This document shows, piece after piece, positions 7,288 to 15,461 of a DNA stretch of 36,901 nucleotides (the stretch's first letter is position 1; every line of letters starts with the position of its first letter). The position numbers and the translations under genes are program-made. Under the pieces are notes generated by a model. The model ran no database searches. It saw only the letters and a list, made by a program, of their open reading frames with translations, and was not told the origin of the DNA. The stretch is from an uncultured Oscillospiraceae bacterium (GTDB taxonomy: Bacteria > Bacillota > Clostridia > Oscillospirales > Oscillospiraceae): assembly GCA_934597345.1 (NCBI GenBank), contig CAKTRJ010000023.1, forward strand, positions 1 through 36,901, written 5' to 3'.

Positions 7288-7479
7288 ATGCCCAATATGA
7301 AAACCGCGAAAACCATCGCCAACGTGGGAGAAAAGGCCGCCAAGGCCGCCGGAAAGGTGCTGCCGGGGCTGTCCGCGCTGGGCAAGGCGCTGGCCGTCAT
7401 TTACGGCACCATGACCGCCCTGACTGCTGTGGGCTGGGTCATCACCCGCGCCAACGAGAAGAAAAAGGACGGGGAATGA
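7288..7479 (+). CDS. Small membrane-associated protein of unknown function
   Basis: This protein is about 63 aa, MPNMKTAKTIANVGEK at its start. An amphipathic Lys/Ala-rich first half leads to one hydrophobic segment (LAVIYGTMTALTAVGWVIT, about residues 34-52) and ends in a charged tail. I do not recognise a family. It begins 8 bases after the flavodoxin stop; ATG 7297 and GTG 7276 are alternative starts. Tight linkage suggests co-transcription with the flavodoxin-like gene. Confidence 0.6.
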   Translation: MPNMKTAKTIANVGEKAAKAAGKVLPGLSALGKALAVIYGTMTALTAVGWVITRANEKKKDGE

Positions 7480-7514
7480 TAACGGAAAACGCACATTCAC
7501 TGCCAGGAAAGCGC

Positions 7515-7650
7515 CGTAGGGCGGCCTGCCCTCAGGTCGCCGCACGATGGATTGACATCCCCCTGGCGGCGGGGTGAGGGCACCCCGCCCTACGCGGCGC
7601 ATTTCGGTGAACGGCGGGGCGATGTGGGCATCGCCCCCTACGAAATGTCA
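7515..7650. repeat. GC-rich intergenic repeat, copy 2 (compound)
   Basis: The 243-base gap between 7480 and 7722 is mostly repeat. The motifs gtagggcgg (about 7515), caccccgccctacg (about 7580) and cgccccctacgaaatgtcatgccg (about 7631) occur in opposed orientations, matching the element at 68-147. I found no CIRCE element or convincing promoter for htpG in the gap. Confidence 0.6.
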
Positions 7651-7722
7651 TGCCGTCCACGAACCGCATATATCCAAGGGAGGCGCTGCCGCGCCTCCCA
7701 TCCCCATAGAAAGGACAAAACC

Positions 7723-9612
7723 ATGAGCAAGAAAGAATTCAAAGCCGAGTCCAAGCGTCTGCTGGACATGATGATCAACTCCATCTATACCCATAAGGAG
7801 ATCTTCCTCCGCGAGATCATCTCCAACGCCTCCGATGCCATCGACAAGCTGTGCTATCTCAGCCTGACCGACGACAAGGTGGGCCTGAAGCGGGAGGACT
7901 TCCAGATCACCCTGACCATCGACAAGGAGAACCGTACCCTGACCGTCAGCGACAACGGCATCGGCATGGACGAGAGCGATCTGGAGAACAATCTGGGCGT
8001 GATCGCCAACAGCGGAAGCCTCCAGTTCAAGGGCGAGCTGGAGGGCAAGGAGACCACCGACACCGATATCATCGGCCAGTTCGGCGTGGGCTTCTATTCC
8101 GCCTTCATGGTGGCCGACGAGATCACCGTCATCACCAAGAAGTACGGCTGCGATCAGGCGTACCGCTGGCAGTCCACCGGCGTGGACGGCTACACCATCG
8201 AGCCCTGCGAGAAGGACACTGTGGGCACCGATATCATCATGCACATCAAGCCCGACAGCGAGGAGGAGAAGGACGAGTACAGCCAGTACCTGCGGGAATA
8301 CCCCCTCTATAAGCTGGTGAAGAAGTACAGCGACTACATCCGCTTCCCCATCCGGATGCTGATGCCCCATCCCAAGCTGAAGGAGGGCTGCCCTGAGGAT
8401 AAGCCGGAGTACGAGGAGGAGTTTGTGTACGAGACCCTCAACTCCATGGTGCCCCTGTGGCAGCGGAAGAAGAGCGAGGTCACCAAGGAGGAGTACGACA
8501 AGTTCTATCAGGAGCGCTTCGGTGAAATGGCCCCGCCGCAGTCGGTGATCACCGCCTCGGTGGAGGGCGCGGTGACCTATAAGGCCCTGCTGTTCATCCC
8601 CTCCCGTATGCCCAACCAGTACTTTACCGAGGATTTCAAGCCTGGTCTGCAGCTGTATAGCTCCGGTGTCATGATCATGGATCACTGCGCAGACCTGCTG
8701 CCGGAGTACTTCAACTTCGTCCGGGGCGTGGTGGATTCTCCCGACCTGAGCCTGAACATCTCCCGCGAGCTTTTGCAGCATGACCGCCAGCTGAAGGTCA
8801 TCGCCTCCAATCTGGAGAAGAAGATCAAGGCGGAGCTGCTGCGGATGCTGAAGGACGAGCGGGAGAGCTATGAGACCATTTACCGCAGCTATGGCCGCCA
8901 GCTGAAGCTGTGCGCCCTGGACAACTACGGCGCCAACAAGGAAAAGGTGCAGGATCTGCTGCTGTTCTACTCCTCCAAGGAGAAGAAGCTGGTGACGCTG
9001 GACGAGTATGTGGACCGCATGCCGGAGAGCCAGAAGTTCATCTACTACGCCACCGGCGAGAGTGTGGACGCCATCGACCACCTGCCCCAGACAGAGCTGG
9101 TGAAGGAGCACGACTATGAGATGCTGTACTTCACTGACAACACCGACGGCTTCATCCCCGACATGTTCGGCAAGTACCGGGACAAGCCCTTCCGCAGCGT
9201 GGTGGACGGCGAGCTGGAGCTGGACGACGAGAAGAAGCCTGACGAGACCGAGCATTACAAGGAGGCCTTCACCTTCATCAAGGAGGCCCTGGGCGACAAG
9301 GTGACGGAGGTCAAGGCCAGTACCAAGCTGAAGACCCACCCGGTGTGCCTGTCCAGCGGTGAGGGCATCACCTTCGAGATGGAGAAGTACTTCAACGCCG
9401 TGCAGCCCGACCTGAACATGAAGGCCAAGCGTATCCTGGAGGTCAACGTGGATCATCCCGCGTTCCTGGCCTTCGAGACCGCCCGCATCGTGGAGCCGGA
9501 GAAAGCCAAGAAGTACGCCCAGATCCTGTATAATCAGGCGTGTCTGATCGCCGGTCTGCCCATCGACGATCCCAGCGCCTACACCGACCTGCTGTGCAGC
9601 CTGTGGAAATAA
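7723..9612 (+). CDS. htpG: Molecular chaperone HtpG (Hsp90)
   Basis: This 629-aa ATP-dependent cytosolic chaperone has the usual HtpG length. The N-terminal GHKL ATPase domain is intact: EIISNASDAIDKL (31-43), DNGIGM (77-82) and GQFGVGFYS (118-126). Middle-domain signatures such as VRGVVDSPDLSLNISRELLQ follow, and then the dimerisation domain. An in-frame ORF extends upstream to 7552 through repeat DNA; ATG 7723 (MSKKEFKAESKRLLD) matches the family N-terminus, with aaggac upstream. It appears monocistronic and ends at a strong terminator. Confidence 0.97.
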   Translation: MSKKEFKAESKRLLDMMINSIYTHKEIFLREIISNASDAIDKLCYLSLTDDKVGLKREDFQITLTIDKENRTLTVSDNGIGMDESDLENNLGVIANSGSLQFKGELEGKETTDTDIIGQFGVGFYSAFMVADEITVITKKYGCDQAYRWQSTGVDGYTIEPCEKDTVGTDIIMHIKPDSEEEKDEYSQYLREYPLYKLVKKYSDYIRFPIRMLMPHPKLKEGCPEDKPEYEEEFVYETLNSMVPLWQRKKSEVTKEEYDKFYQERFGEMAPPQSVITASVEGAVTYKALLFIPSRMPNQYFTEDFKPGLQLYSSGVMIMDHCADLLPEYFNFVRGVVDSPDLSLNISRELLQHDRQLKVIASNLEKKIKAELLRMLKDERESYETIYRSYGRQLKLCALDNYGANKEKVQDLLLFYSSKEKKLVTLDEYVDRMPESQKFIYYATGESVDAIDHLPQTELVKEHDYEMLYFTDNTDGFIPDMFGKYRDKPFRSVVDGELELDDEKKPDETEHYKEAFTFIKEALGDKVTEVKASTKLKTHPVCLSSGEGITFEMEKYFNAVQPDLNMKAKRILEVNVDHPAFLAFETARIVEPEKAKKYAQILYNQACLIAGLPIDDPSAYTDLLCSLWK

Positions 9613-9641
9613 TTTGCTTTCCGCAGTATCACATCGTATTT

Positions 9642-9676
9642 GCCCGCCCCGGCGCAAAGCCGGGGCGGGCTTTTTT
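9642..9676 (+). terminator. htpG terminator
   Basis: A perfect 12-bp GC-rich stem (9642-9653 with 9659-9670) with loop gcaaa is followed by six T residues. Confidence 0.95.
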
Positions 9677-9678
9677 GT

Positions 9679-9709
9679 TGTCATAACCTTGTCCGCGCCC
9701 TCATACAGT
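9679..9709 (+). promoter_or_regulatory. Sigma-E-like promoter of spoIIIA
   Basis: TGTCATAAC (9679-9687) and CATACAGT (9702-9709), 14 bases apart, resemble the sigma-E consensus (TCATATT, 13-14 bases, CATACAAT). The spoIIIA operon is sigma-E dependent in Bacillus subtilis, so site and gene agree. Confidence 0.72.
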
Positions 9710-9738
9710 GGAGTATCAAACAGGAGGGAAGTGGTCGG

Positions 9739-10662
9739 ATGGACGAGCGGTACGCCATCGCGCGGTATGAGCAGGCGGCGCTGCTGCTGCCTGCCAAGTG
9801 GCAGCGGCTGGCCCGCCAGCTGCCGGATCATCAGAAGGTCCGGGCGGAGGAGCTGCGCCTGCGGGCGGGACAGCCCATGACGGTGCTGCTGCCGGAGGGG
9901 GAGATATGGCCCTCTCAGGAGCTGCCCCGGCCCTGCGTCTCACAGGCCGATCTGGAGCAGCTGTGCGATCTGGTCACGGGCTATTCCCGCTACGCTGTCA
10001 CCGATACGCTGGCACAGGGTTATCTCACCGCCTCCGGCGGCTTTCGCGTGGGGGTGTGCGGCACCGCCGTGGTGCGGGAGGGCGGCAGCCGTAACCTGCG
10101 GGACTTTTCCTCCGTCTGCATCCGCATCGGCCGGGAGCAGGAGGGCCTGTCCGACACAATACTGCCCCAGCTGTGGGAGGGGGATCGCTTCTGCTCCACG
10201 GTGATCCTCTCACCGCCGGGACTGGGCAAGACCACGCTGCTGCGAGACATGATCCGCGCCCTGTCCAACGGCTCCGACCTCCACGCCGCCCGGCGTGTGG
10301 CGGTGGTGGACGAACGGGGCGAGATCGCCGGGATGCACCGGGGCGTGCCGCAGCTGGCGGTGGGCTGCCATACGGACGTGCTGGACGGCTGTCCCAAGGC
10401 GGCGGGCATCCCAATGGTGCTGCGCTCCGCCAATCCCCAGATCATCGCCGTGGACGAGATCACCCTGCGGGAGGATCTGTATGCCATATCCGCCGCCGCC
10501 AACTGCGGCGTGGCGCTGCTGGCCACCATCCACGCGGCGGATGTGGAGGAGCTGAAGCGCAAGCCGCTGTTCGCCCAGCTGCTGAAGCTGAAGGTGTTTG
10601 AGCGGGCAGTCACCATCACCCGTCACGGCGCGGAGCGCCGCTATCAGGTGGTGGTGCTGTGA
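9739..10662 (+). CDS. spoIIIAA: Stage III sporulation protein AA (ATPase)
   Basis: This 307-aa cytosolic ATPase of the mother cell is related to type II/IV secretion ATPases and is proposed to drive the SpoIIIA-SpoIIQ channel into the forespore. Walker A SPPGLGKTT lies at 158-166 and Walker B IIAVDE at 235-240. ATG 9739 follows CAGGAGGGA; upstream in-frame Met codons lie within the terminator region. It is the first gene of an intact eight-gene operon in canonical order, behind a sigma-E-like promoter. Confidence 0.96.
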   Translation: MDERYAIARYEQAALLLPAKWQRLARQLPDHQKVRAEELRLRAGQPMTVLLPEGEIWPSQELPRPCVSQADLEQLCDLVTGYSRYAVTDTLAQGYLTASGGFRVGVCGTAVVREGGSRNLRDFSSVCIRIGREQEGLSDTILPQLWEGDRFCSTVILSPPGLGKTTLLRDMIRALSNGSDLHAARRVAVVDERGEIAGMHRGVPQLAVGCHTDVLDGCPKAAGIPMVLRSANPQIIAVDEITLREDLYAISAAANCGVALLATIHAADVEELKRKPLFAQLLKLKVFERAVTITRHGAERRYQVVVL

Positions 10663-11138
10663 TGGGGAAGCTGTTGGGCGCGGCGCTGATCGCGGCGGCG
10701 GCCCTGTGGGCCTTTACGGCTCACCAGCGGCGGGAGCGGCGGCGGACACAGCTGCTGCGGGAGCTGTCGGCGGCGCTGGACACCATGGCGGCGGCCATCC
10801 GCTGGCAGAAAAAGCCCCTGCCGGATATCCTGTCGGCCATGCAGCGCTACCCGCTGGCCGGTGTGTACTTCCGCCGGGTGGAAAAGCTGCTGCAAGGCGG
10901 TATGCCTTTGCAGGAAGCTTGGTATCGCGTGTTTTCCGGTCTCCCCGTAGAAGCGGAGCCGGTATCAACGCTGGAGCTGACCGGCGACGAGGAGAAGCTG
11001 ACCGCCGCGCTGCTGTACGCCGCACGACAGCTGAAGGACGCCTGCCGCCGCCGTGGAGAGCAGCAGAGACAGAGCACGAAGCTGTGGCTGGCGGGCGCGC
11101 TGTCGGCGGCGGGGCTGCTGATCATTTTACTGCTGTGA
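10662..11138 (+). CDS. spoIIIAB: Stage III sporulation protein AB
   Basis: This 158-aa protein has an N-terminal transmembrane helix (about 4-20, LLGAALIAAAALWAF) and a C-terminal hydrophobic segment (AGALSAAGLLIILLL). The family resembles GspF-type secretion platform proteins. ATG 10662 overlaps the spoIIIAA stop by one base (TGATG), so translation is coupled. Position and length identify it more strongly than motifs do. Confidence 0.92.
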   Translation: MGKLLGAALIAAAALWAFTAHQRRERRRTQLLRELSAALDTMAAAIRWQKKPLPDILSAMQRYPLAGVYFRRVEKLLQGGMPLQEAWYRVFSGLPVEAEPVSTLELTGDEEKLTAALLYAARQLKDACRRRGEQQRQSTKLWLAGALSAAGLLIILLL

Positions 11139-11148
11139 GGAGGAAAGC

Positions 11149-11343
11149 ATGGATGTGGATCTGATCTTCAAGATCGCCGCCATCGGGATACTGGTGGCGG
11201 TGCTGAACCTGATACTGGTGCGCTCGGGCCGGGATGAGCAGGCGCTGCTGACCACGCTGGCGGGGCTGATCGTGGTGCTGATGATGCTCTTGCAGCAGAT
11301 CAGCGACCTGTTCGATCTGGTCAAGAGCCTGTTCTCATTGTGA
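11149..11343 (+). CDS. spoIIIAC: Stage III sporulation protein AC
   Basis: This 64-aa integral membrane protein has two hydrophobic helices (about 6-24 and 33-50) separated by the conserved RSGRDEQALL turn. It is a component of the SpoIIIA channel base. The length matches the family (about 66-68 aa), and GAGGAAAGC precedes the start codon. Confidence 0.94.
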   Translation: MDVDLIFKIAAIGILVAVLNLILVRSGRDEQALLTTLAGLIVVLMMLLQQISDLFDLVKSLFSL

Positions 11344-11729
11344 TGGAAACGGCGGCCAAGATTGCGGCGGTATGCCTGCTGGGCGCGGTGCTGACGGCGC
11401 TCATGAAAAAGACAAGCCCCGACACGGCGCTGCTGCTGGCGCTGGCGGTATGCGTGGCGGTGCTGGCGGCGCTGGCCAGGGGGCTGGAGGAGGTCACGGA
11501 CTTCCTGCGGGAGCTGCTGGACTGGGGCGGCCTGTCCGCCGAGCTGTTCACGCCGCTGCTGAAAACGGTGGCTATTGCCCTTGTCAGCCGCACCGGCGGT
11601 GCACTGTGCCGGGACGCAGGGGAGGGCGCCATGGCGGGACTGGTGGAGATAGCGGGCGCCTTCGCCGCGCTGCTGGTGTCGCTGCCGCTGTTCCGGGCGG
11701 CGTGGCAGATGCTGGAGGGACTGCTGTGA
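11343..11729 (+). CDS. spoIIIAD: Stage III sporulation protein AD
   Basis: This 128-aa membrane protein has about four hydrophobic segments and is related to SpoIIIAC. ATG 11343 overlaps the spoIIIAC stop by one base. The typical segments DTALLLALAV and FTPLLKTVAIALVSRTGGALCRDAGE are present. It is part of the feeding-channel membrane complex. Confidence 0.94.
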   Translation: METAAKIAAVCLLGAVLTALMKKTSPDTALLLALAVCVAVLAALARGLEEVTDFLRELLDWGGLSAELFTPLLKTVAIALVSRTGGALCRDAGEGAMAGLVEIAGAFAALLVSLPLFRAAWQMLEGLL

Positions 11730-12814
11730 AGGGGCGCATCGTGGCCGCAGCGGCGGTACTGTTGCTGCTGTGCGCCGTACCGGCGTGGGCGGTGCTGCCG
11801 GAGGAGGTGGAGGACGCCCTCTCTCCCGACGCGCAGGCGCTGCTGGAGCAGCTGGACGGGGACGCCGCCGACAGCGGCACGCTGTCAAAGGGCGTGGCGA
11901 AGCTGTGGGACAACGCCTGCCGTCTGTTGGCGGCGGAGTTCCGCAGCAGTCTGCGGGTGATAGTGGTGCTGCTGGGCGCGGTGCTGCTGTACGGCGTGGC
12001 GGAGGGCAGCTTTCAGGCGGCGGAGCATCCCCTGATGGCCAATTTCGTGCCGCTGTCCTTCGTGCTGGTCATCACCCTGACGGCGGCAGGCGACGTGCAG
12101 ACCATGATGGGCGCGGGAACGGAGACCATGGAGCAGCTGGACGTGCTCAGCACGGCGCTGCTGCCCTCACTGGCGGCGGCGGTGGCGGCCAGCGGCGGCA
12201 TCGTGTCGGCCGGTGTGCGGCAGGTGGCCACGGTGTTCTTCGCAAACCTCCTGATGACGCTGATCCACAGTGTGCTGCTGCCGCTGGTGTACTTCTATGT
12301 GGCGGCGTCCGCTGCCGACGCCATGCTGCCGGGCAACCCCCTTAAGCGCATCGCCGCCGGCATCAAGAAGGTGGTCACATGGGCGCTGACCGGCGCGCTG
12401 GTGCTGTTTACCGGCTATCTGACCATCTCCGGCGCGGCGGCCACCTCCGCCGACGCGCTGACCTTACAGGTGACCCGCACGGTCATCTCCACGGCGGTGC
12501 CGGTGGTGGGCGGCATCATCTCTCAGGCCAGCGGCAGCGTGCTGTCCGGCGCGGGACTTCTGAAAAACTCCATCGGCATCTTCGGCATGCTGGCGGTGCT
12601 GGCAACCTGTCTGACGCCCTTCCTGCGGCTGGCGGTGCAGTACCTGCTGTATAAGATCACGGCCTTTCTGGCGGGCACCGCCGGAAACGGCACGCTGGTG
12701 GAGCTGATCGACGCGCTGGGCAGCGCCTTCGGCCTGATGCTGGGCATGGTGGGCAGCTGCGCCCTGCTGCTGTTGATCTCTATCACATCCTCTGTATCGG
12801 TGGTGATCCCATGA
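11726..12814 (+). CDS. spoIIIAE: Stage III sporulation protein AE
   Basis: This 362-aa polytopic membrane protein starts with a cleavable-looking signal (VAAAAVLLLLCAVPAWA, to about residue 22), followed by an extracytoplasmic stretch and about seven hydrophobic helices. GTG 11726 overlaps the spoIIIAD stop (GTGA); the longer open frame upstream is antisense-like spill-over. The usual length is about 390-400 aa, so this is slightly short but complete. It resembles a channel or permease core. Confidence 0.94.
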   Translation: MKGRIVAAAAVLLLLCAVPAWAVLPEEVEDALSPDAQALLEQLDGDAADSGTLSKGVAKLWDNACRLLAAEFRSSLRVIVVLLGAVLLYGVAEGSFQAAEHPLMANFVPLSFVLVITLTAAGDVQTMMGAGTETMEQLDVLSTALLPSLAAAVAASGGIVSAGVRQVATVFFANLLMTLIHSVLLPLVYFYVAASAADAMLPGNPLKRIAAGIKKVVTWALTGALVLFTGYLTISGAAATSADALTLQVTRTVISTAVPVVGGIISQASGSVLSGAGLLKNSIGIFGMLAVLATCLTPFLRLAVQYLLYKITAFLAGTAGNGTLVELIDALGSAFGLMLGMVGSCALLLLISITSSVSVVIP

Positions 12815-13281
12815 GTGTTTTCCGGACATGGCTCTTCGGCATCGTGGCGGCGGCCATGGTGCTGTCCATCCTCTACGCGCTGATCCCCAAGGGGGCCCTG
12901 CTGACCATTGCCAAATGCACCGGCGGCCTTGTGATGCTGCTGGTGGTGCTCCGCCCGCTGCTGACGCTGGATATGGACAGCCTCCGCTGGCAGTACGAAG
13001 CGTGGGAGGGCACCATCCAACAGCAGACGGAAGCATACACTGACGCCAACCGGCAGGAGATGGCAGCCATCATACAACAGGAGACCGCCGCATATATTTC
13101 AGAAAAAGCGGCGGCGCTGGGCCTGACCTGCCACCCGGAGGTGGCCTGTCAGGAGCGGGACGGCGTGCCGTTCCCGGTGGGGGTGACGCTGGATATCCCA
13201 AGGAGCCCGGCGCTGGCGGAGGTGATCGAGACCGATCTGGGCATCGATGAGGACTGTCAGCACTGGCAGGAAACGGAGTGA
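12811..13281 (+). CDS. spoIIIAF: Stage III sporulation protein AF
   Basis: This 156-aa protein has two N-terminal hydrophobic helices (about 5-24 and 30-48) and a soluble C-terminal ring-forming domain with a coiled-coil-like Gln/Glu-rich linker (about 60-100). It overlaps spoIIIAE by four bases (ATGA). The family forms rings akin to secretion-system ring proteins. Confidence 0.92.
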   Translation: MSVFRTWLFGIVAAAMVLSILYALIPKGALLTIAKCTGGLVMLLVVLRPLLTLDMDSLRWQYEAWEGTIQQQTEAYTDANRQEMAAIIQQETAAYISEKAAALGLTCHPEVACQERDGVPFPVGVTLDIPRSPALAEVIETDLGIDEDCQHWQETE

Positions 13282-13286
13282 GGCAT

Positions 13287-13790
13287 ATGGCGAAGGAGAA
13301 GCTCATATCCTATGTAAAAAAGTACAGATATGTGGCGCTGGTGGTGCTGGCCGGTGTGGTGCTGATGCTGCTGCCCTCCGGAAAGGGAGAGCAGCAGACA
13401 TCGTCCGACCAGCCGGTGAACGTGTCCGAGGCATATTCTCTGGCGGAGACGGAGAAACGGCTGGAGCAGCTGCTGGGCCGCATCCGGGGCGTGGGACAGG
13501 TGCAGGTGATGCTGACGCTGAAAAGCGGCTCGTCCCTGCAATTGGCGGAGAACCGCAGCACCAGCCTGAGGGACACGGAGGACCGTCAGGACCGGGACGT
13601 GGTGACGCTGAACCGGGGCAGCGGCTATGAGGACGTGGTGGTGACGGAGCAGACCTACCCCGTTTATCAGGGCGCGGTGGTGGTTTGCCAGGGCGCGGGC
13701 GACAGCGGCGTGAATCTGGCGGTCATCCAGGCGGTGTCGGTGCTGACGGGACTGGGCAGCGACAAGATCACGGTGGTGCAATGGAAATAA
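13287..13790 (+). CDS. spoIIIAG: Stage III sporulation protein AG
   Basis: This 167-aa protein has one N-terminal membrane helix (YVALVVLAGVVLMLL, about 13-27), a Ser/Gln-rich linker and a ring-building domain (LEQLLGRIRGVGQVQVMLTL...). SpoIIIAG forms a large ring in the intermembrane space around the forespore. ATG 13287 is preferred to 13278 because of its position after the GGAGTGAGG ribosome site. Confidence 0.95.
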   Translation: MAKEKLISYVKKYRYVALVVLAGVVLMLLPSGKGEQQTSSDQPVNVSEAYSLAETEKRLEQLLGRIRGVGQVQVMLTLKSGSSLQLAENRSTSLRDTEDRQDRDVVTLNRGSGYEDVVVTEQTYPVYQGAVVVCQGAGDSGVNLAVIQAVSVLTGLGSDKITVVQWK

Positions 13791-13820
13791 GAATATAGCG
13801 GAAAGCAGGAGGGCAAGAGC

Positions 13821-14369
13821 ATGAAGATCCAATGGAAGAAGAACTGGAAGCGTCCGGCGGTGGTGCTGGCGGTACTGGTGCTGGTGGGAGCGTCGGTCTA
13901 TCTGAACTGGCGGTACGCCGGGAACGTGGCGGAAACGGACAAAATTCTGGGGCAGGCCACGCTGGTCAATGAGAACGGCGAGGGCGTCACCGTGTCCGGC
14001 GATACGGCTGGGGAAAACGACTACTTCGCCACAGCGCGGCTCAGCCGCAAGCAGGCCCGTGACAGCGCCATCAGCATGTTACAGGAGGCAGAAATGGACG
14101 AAAACGCCACCGAGGAGGTGTGCAACGAGGCTAGTCAGACCCTGCAGGTACTGGCTGGCTACACTGTGGCGGAGTCCCAGGTGGAGAATCTGGTGACGGC
14201 CAAGGGCTACGCCGACTGCGTGGTATTCATGGGCTCGGACTCCTGCAGCGTGGTGGTGGACGCCGGTGAGGACGGCCTTGACGCCACGGACGTGGCCCGG
14301 ATCAAGGACATCGTCATCAACGAGACCCAGTATACCGCTGGGCAGATCAAGATCATGGAGGCGGACTGA
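13821..14369 (+). CDS. spoIIIAH: Stage III sporulation protein AH
   Basis: This 182-aa protein has one membrane helix (PAVVLAVLVLVGASVYL, about 12-28) and an extracytoplasmic YscJ/FliF-like ring domain whose final third (VAESQVENLVTAKGYADCVVF, then IKDIVINET) is well conserved. It is the mother-cell partner of forespore SpoIIQ. No spoIIQ is in this window. It has a strong AGGAGGGC ribosome site, 30 bases after spoIIIAG. Confidence 0.95.
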   Translation: MKIQWKKNWKRPAVVLAVLVLVGASVYLNWRYAGNVAETDKILGQATLVNENGEGVTVSGDTAGENDYFATARLSRKQARDSAISMLQEAEMDENATEEVCNEASQTLQVLAGYTVAESQVENLVTAKGYADCVVFMGSDSCSVVVDAGEDGLDATDVARIKDIVINETQYTAGQIKIMEAD

Positions 14370-14403
14370 AACACCCTGCGGGTGCAGGGACGAATATAAC
14401 TTT

Positions 14404-14478
14404 GTAGGGGCGGACGACTCTGTCCGCCCCCAGCCATTACCGGTTTCCGACAGGGCGGGCAGAGTCGCCCGCCCCTAC
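14404..14478. repeat. GC-rich intergenic repeat, copy 3
   Basis: gtaggggcgg (14404-14413) and gcccgcccctac (14467-14478) form inverted ends. An internal hairpin, ggggcggacg/tgtccgcccc, and a near-copy, gggcgggcagagtcgcccgcccc, complete it. It sits between spoIIIAH and the asp23 promoter and may also end spoIIIA transcripts, since I see no standard terminator there. Confidence 0.7.
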
Positions 14479-14509
14479 AACTTTTTACGATGTCCAGCCT
14501 AAATAATTG

Positions 14510-14538
14510 TTGTAATTTCCGGCGGGAAATGGTATACT
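14510..14538 (+). promoter_or_regulatory. Promoter of the asp23-nusB operon
   Basis: TTGTAA (14510-14515) and TATACT (14533-14538) are separated by 17 bases, with an A/T-rich start region after them. Confidence 0.72.
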
Positions 14539-14579
14539 AAATTTTACGAATGAGTTTTATTGCAAGGAGACACATCGTT

Positions 14580-14939
14580 ATGCCTGAGAATAAAGAATAT
14601 ATGACCCATCAGGAGGAGCTGGGCACCATCCAGATCTCCGAGGAGGTAGTGGCGTCCATCGCGTCCGCTGCTGTGCTGGAGGTGGAGGATGTCACCGGAT
14701 TGATGAGCGCCAACGTGTCGGACTTCATGGGCGGTAAGAAAATGACCGCCAAGGGCATCCGAGTGGAGATGGACGGCGACGCCATCATGGTGAACGTGTT
14801 CATCACGGTGCGCTACGGCTGCACCATCGGCGAGGTGGCCAAGAAGGCCCAGAACGCCGTGTATCAGGCGCTGGAGAGCACCACCGGCTATCCCGTGTCC
14901 GCCGTGAACGTCCATGTAGGCGGCATCAGCTTCAACTAA
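14580..14939 (+). CDS. Asp23/Gls24 family envelope stress response protein
   Basis: This 119-aa protein has the family pattern GTIQISEEVVASIASAAVLEVEDVTGL at its start and VNVHVGGISF at its end, with no membrane helix. Its B. subtilis counterpart in this position is YqhY, next to nusB, where it affects acetyl-CoA carboxylase balance. AAGGAGA precedes ATG 14580; an upstream ATG at 14550 lacks such a site. It is followed by nusB after 25 bases. Confidence 0.92.
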   Translation: MPENKEYMTHQEELGTIQISEEVVASIASAAVLEVEDVTGLMSANVSDFMGGKKMTAKGIRVEMDGDAIMVNVFITVRYGCTIGEVAKKAQNAVYQALESTTGYPVSAVNVHVGGISFN

Positions 14940-14964
14940 ACCGACGAAAAAGAGAGAGAAGAGT

Positions 14965-15414
14965 ATGACACGCAATACTGCCCGTGAGATCGCCATGCAT
15001 CTGGCGTTTGAGCTGAGCTTTACCGACCTGCCCATCGGGGAATTTCTGGATCATTACCTGTCTGAGGAGAAGTTCGCCGAGCTGGCCCCGGAATGTGAGT
15101 TGTACGCCCAACGGCCCAACGCCAAGCAGGAGGCCTACATCCGCCGCCTGGTCTCCGGTGTGGCGGAGCACGCCGCCGAGCTGGACACCTACATCGAGAA
15201 GTATGCCAAGGGCTGGCGCTTCGAGCGCATTTCGCTGGTGGCCTCGGCCATCATGCGGCTGGCCATGTACGAGATCATGTACATGCCGGATATCCCCCAC
15301 GGTGTCGCCATCAACGAGGCGGTGGAGCTGACCCGCAAGTACGACGAGCCGGAGACGGCCAAGTTCGTCAACGGTATTCTGGGCAGCTTCCTGCGGCAGG
15401 AGATCAAGGAGTAA
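14965..15414 (+). CDS. nusB: Transcription antitermination factor NusB
   Basis: This 149-aa RNA-binding helical protein works with NusE (S10) at rRNA boxA sites. NusB hallmarks are present: TRNTAREIAMHLAFELSF at the N-terminus, RFERISLVASAIMRLAMYEI in the middle, and VAINEAVELTRKYDEPETAKFVNGIL near the end. The neighbours (asp23, xseAB, ispA) are the usual Firmicutes order, with folD missing between nusB and xseA. Confidence 0.96.
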   Translation: MTRNTAREIAMHLAFELSFTDLPIGEFLDHYLSEEKFAELAPECELYAQRPNAKQEAYIRRLVSGVAEHAAELDTYIEKYAKGWRFERISLVASAIMRLAMYEIMYMPDIPHGVAINEAVELTRKYDEPETAKFVNGILGSFLRQEIKE

Positions 15415-15423
15415 ACACAGAAG

Positions 15424-15448
15424 GGCAGGGCATTGGCCCTGCCTTTTT
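15424..15448 (+). terminator. Terminator after nusB
   Basis: An 8-bp stem ggcagggc/gccctgcc (15424-15431 with 15436-15443) with loop attg is followed by five T residues. It lies just 14 bases before xseA, so it may attenuate read-through into xseA rather than end the unit completely. Confidence 0.82.
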
Positions 15449-15461
15449 CGTAGGAGTTGTT

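Noticed and set aside
7480..7722. HrcA/CIRCE operator or heat-shock promoter for htpG
   Set aside because: No TTAGCACTC/GAGTGCTAA inverted repeat or good promoter pair was found; the gap is filled by repeat DNA.
7648..9831. 727-aa minus-strand open frame
   Set aside because: It is antisense to htpG, whose motifs are intact; its composition is typical of a shadow frame.
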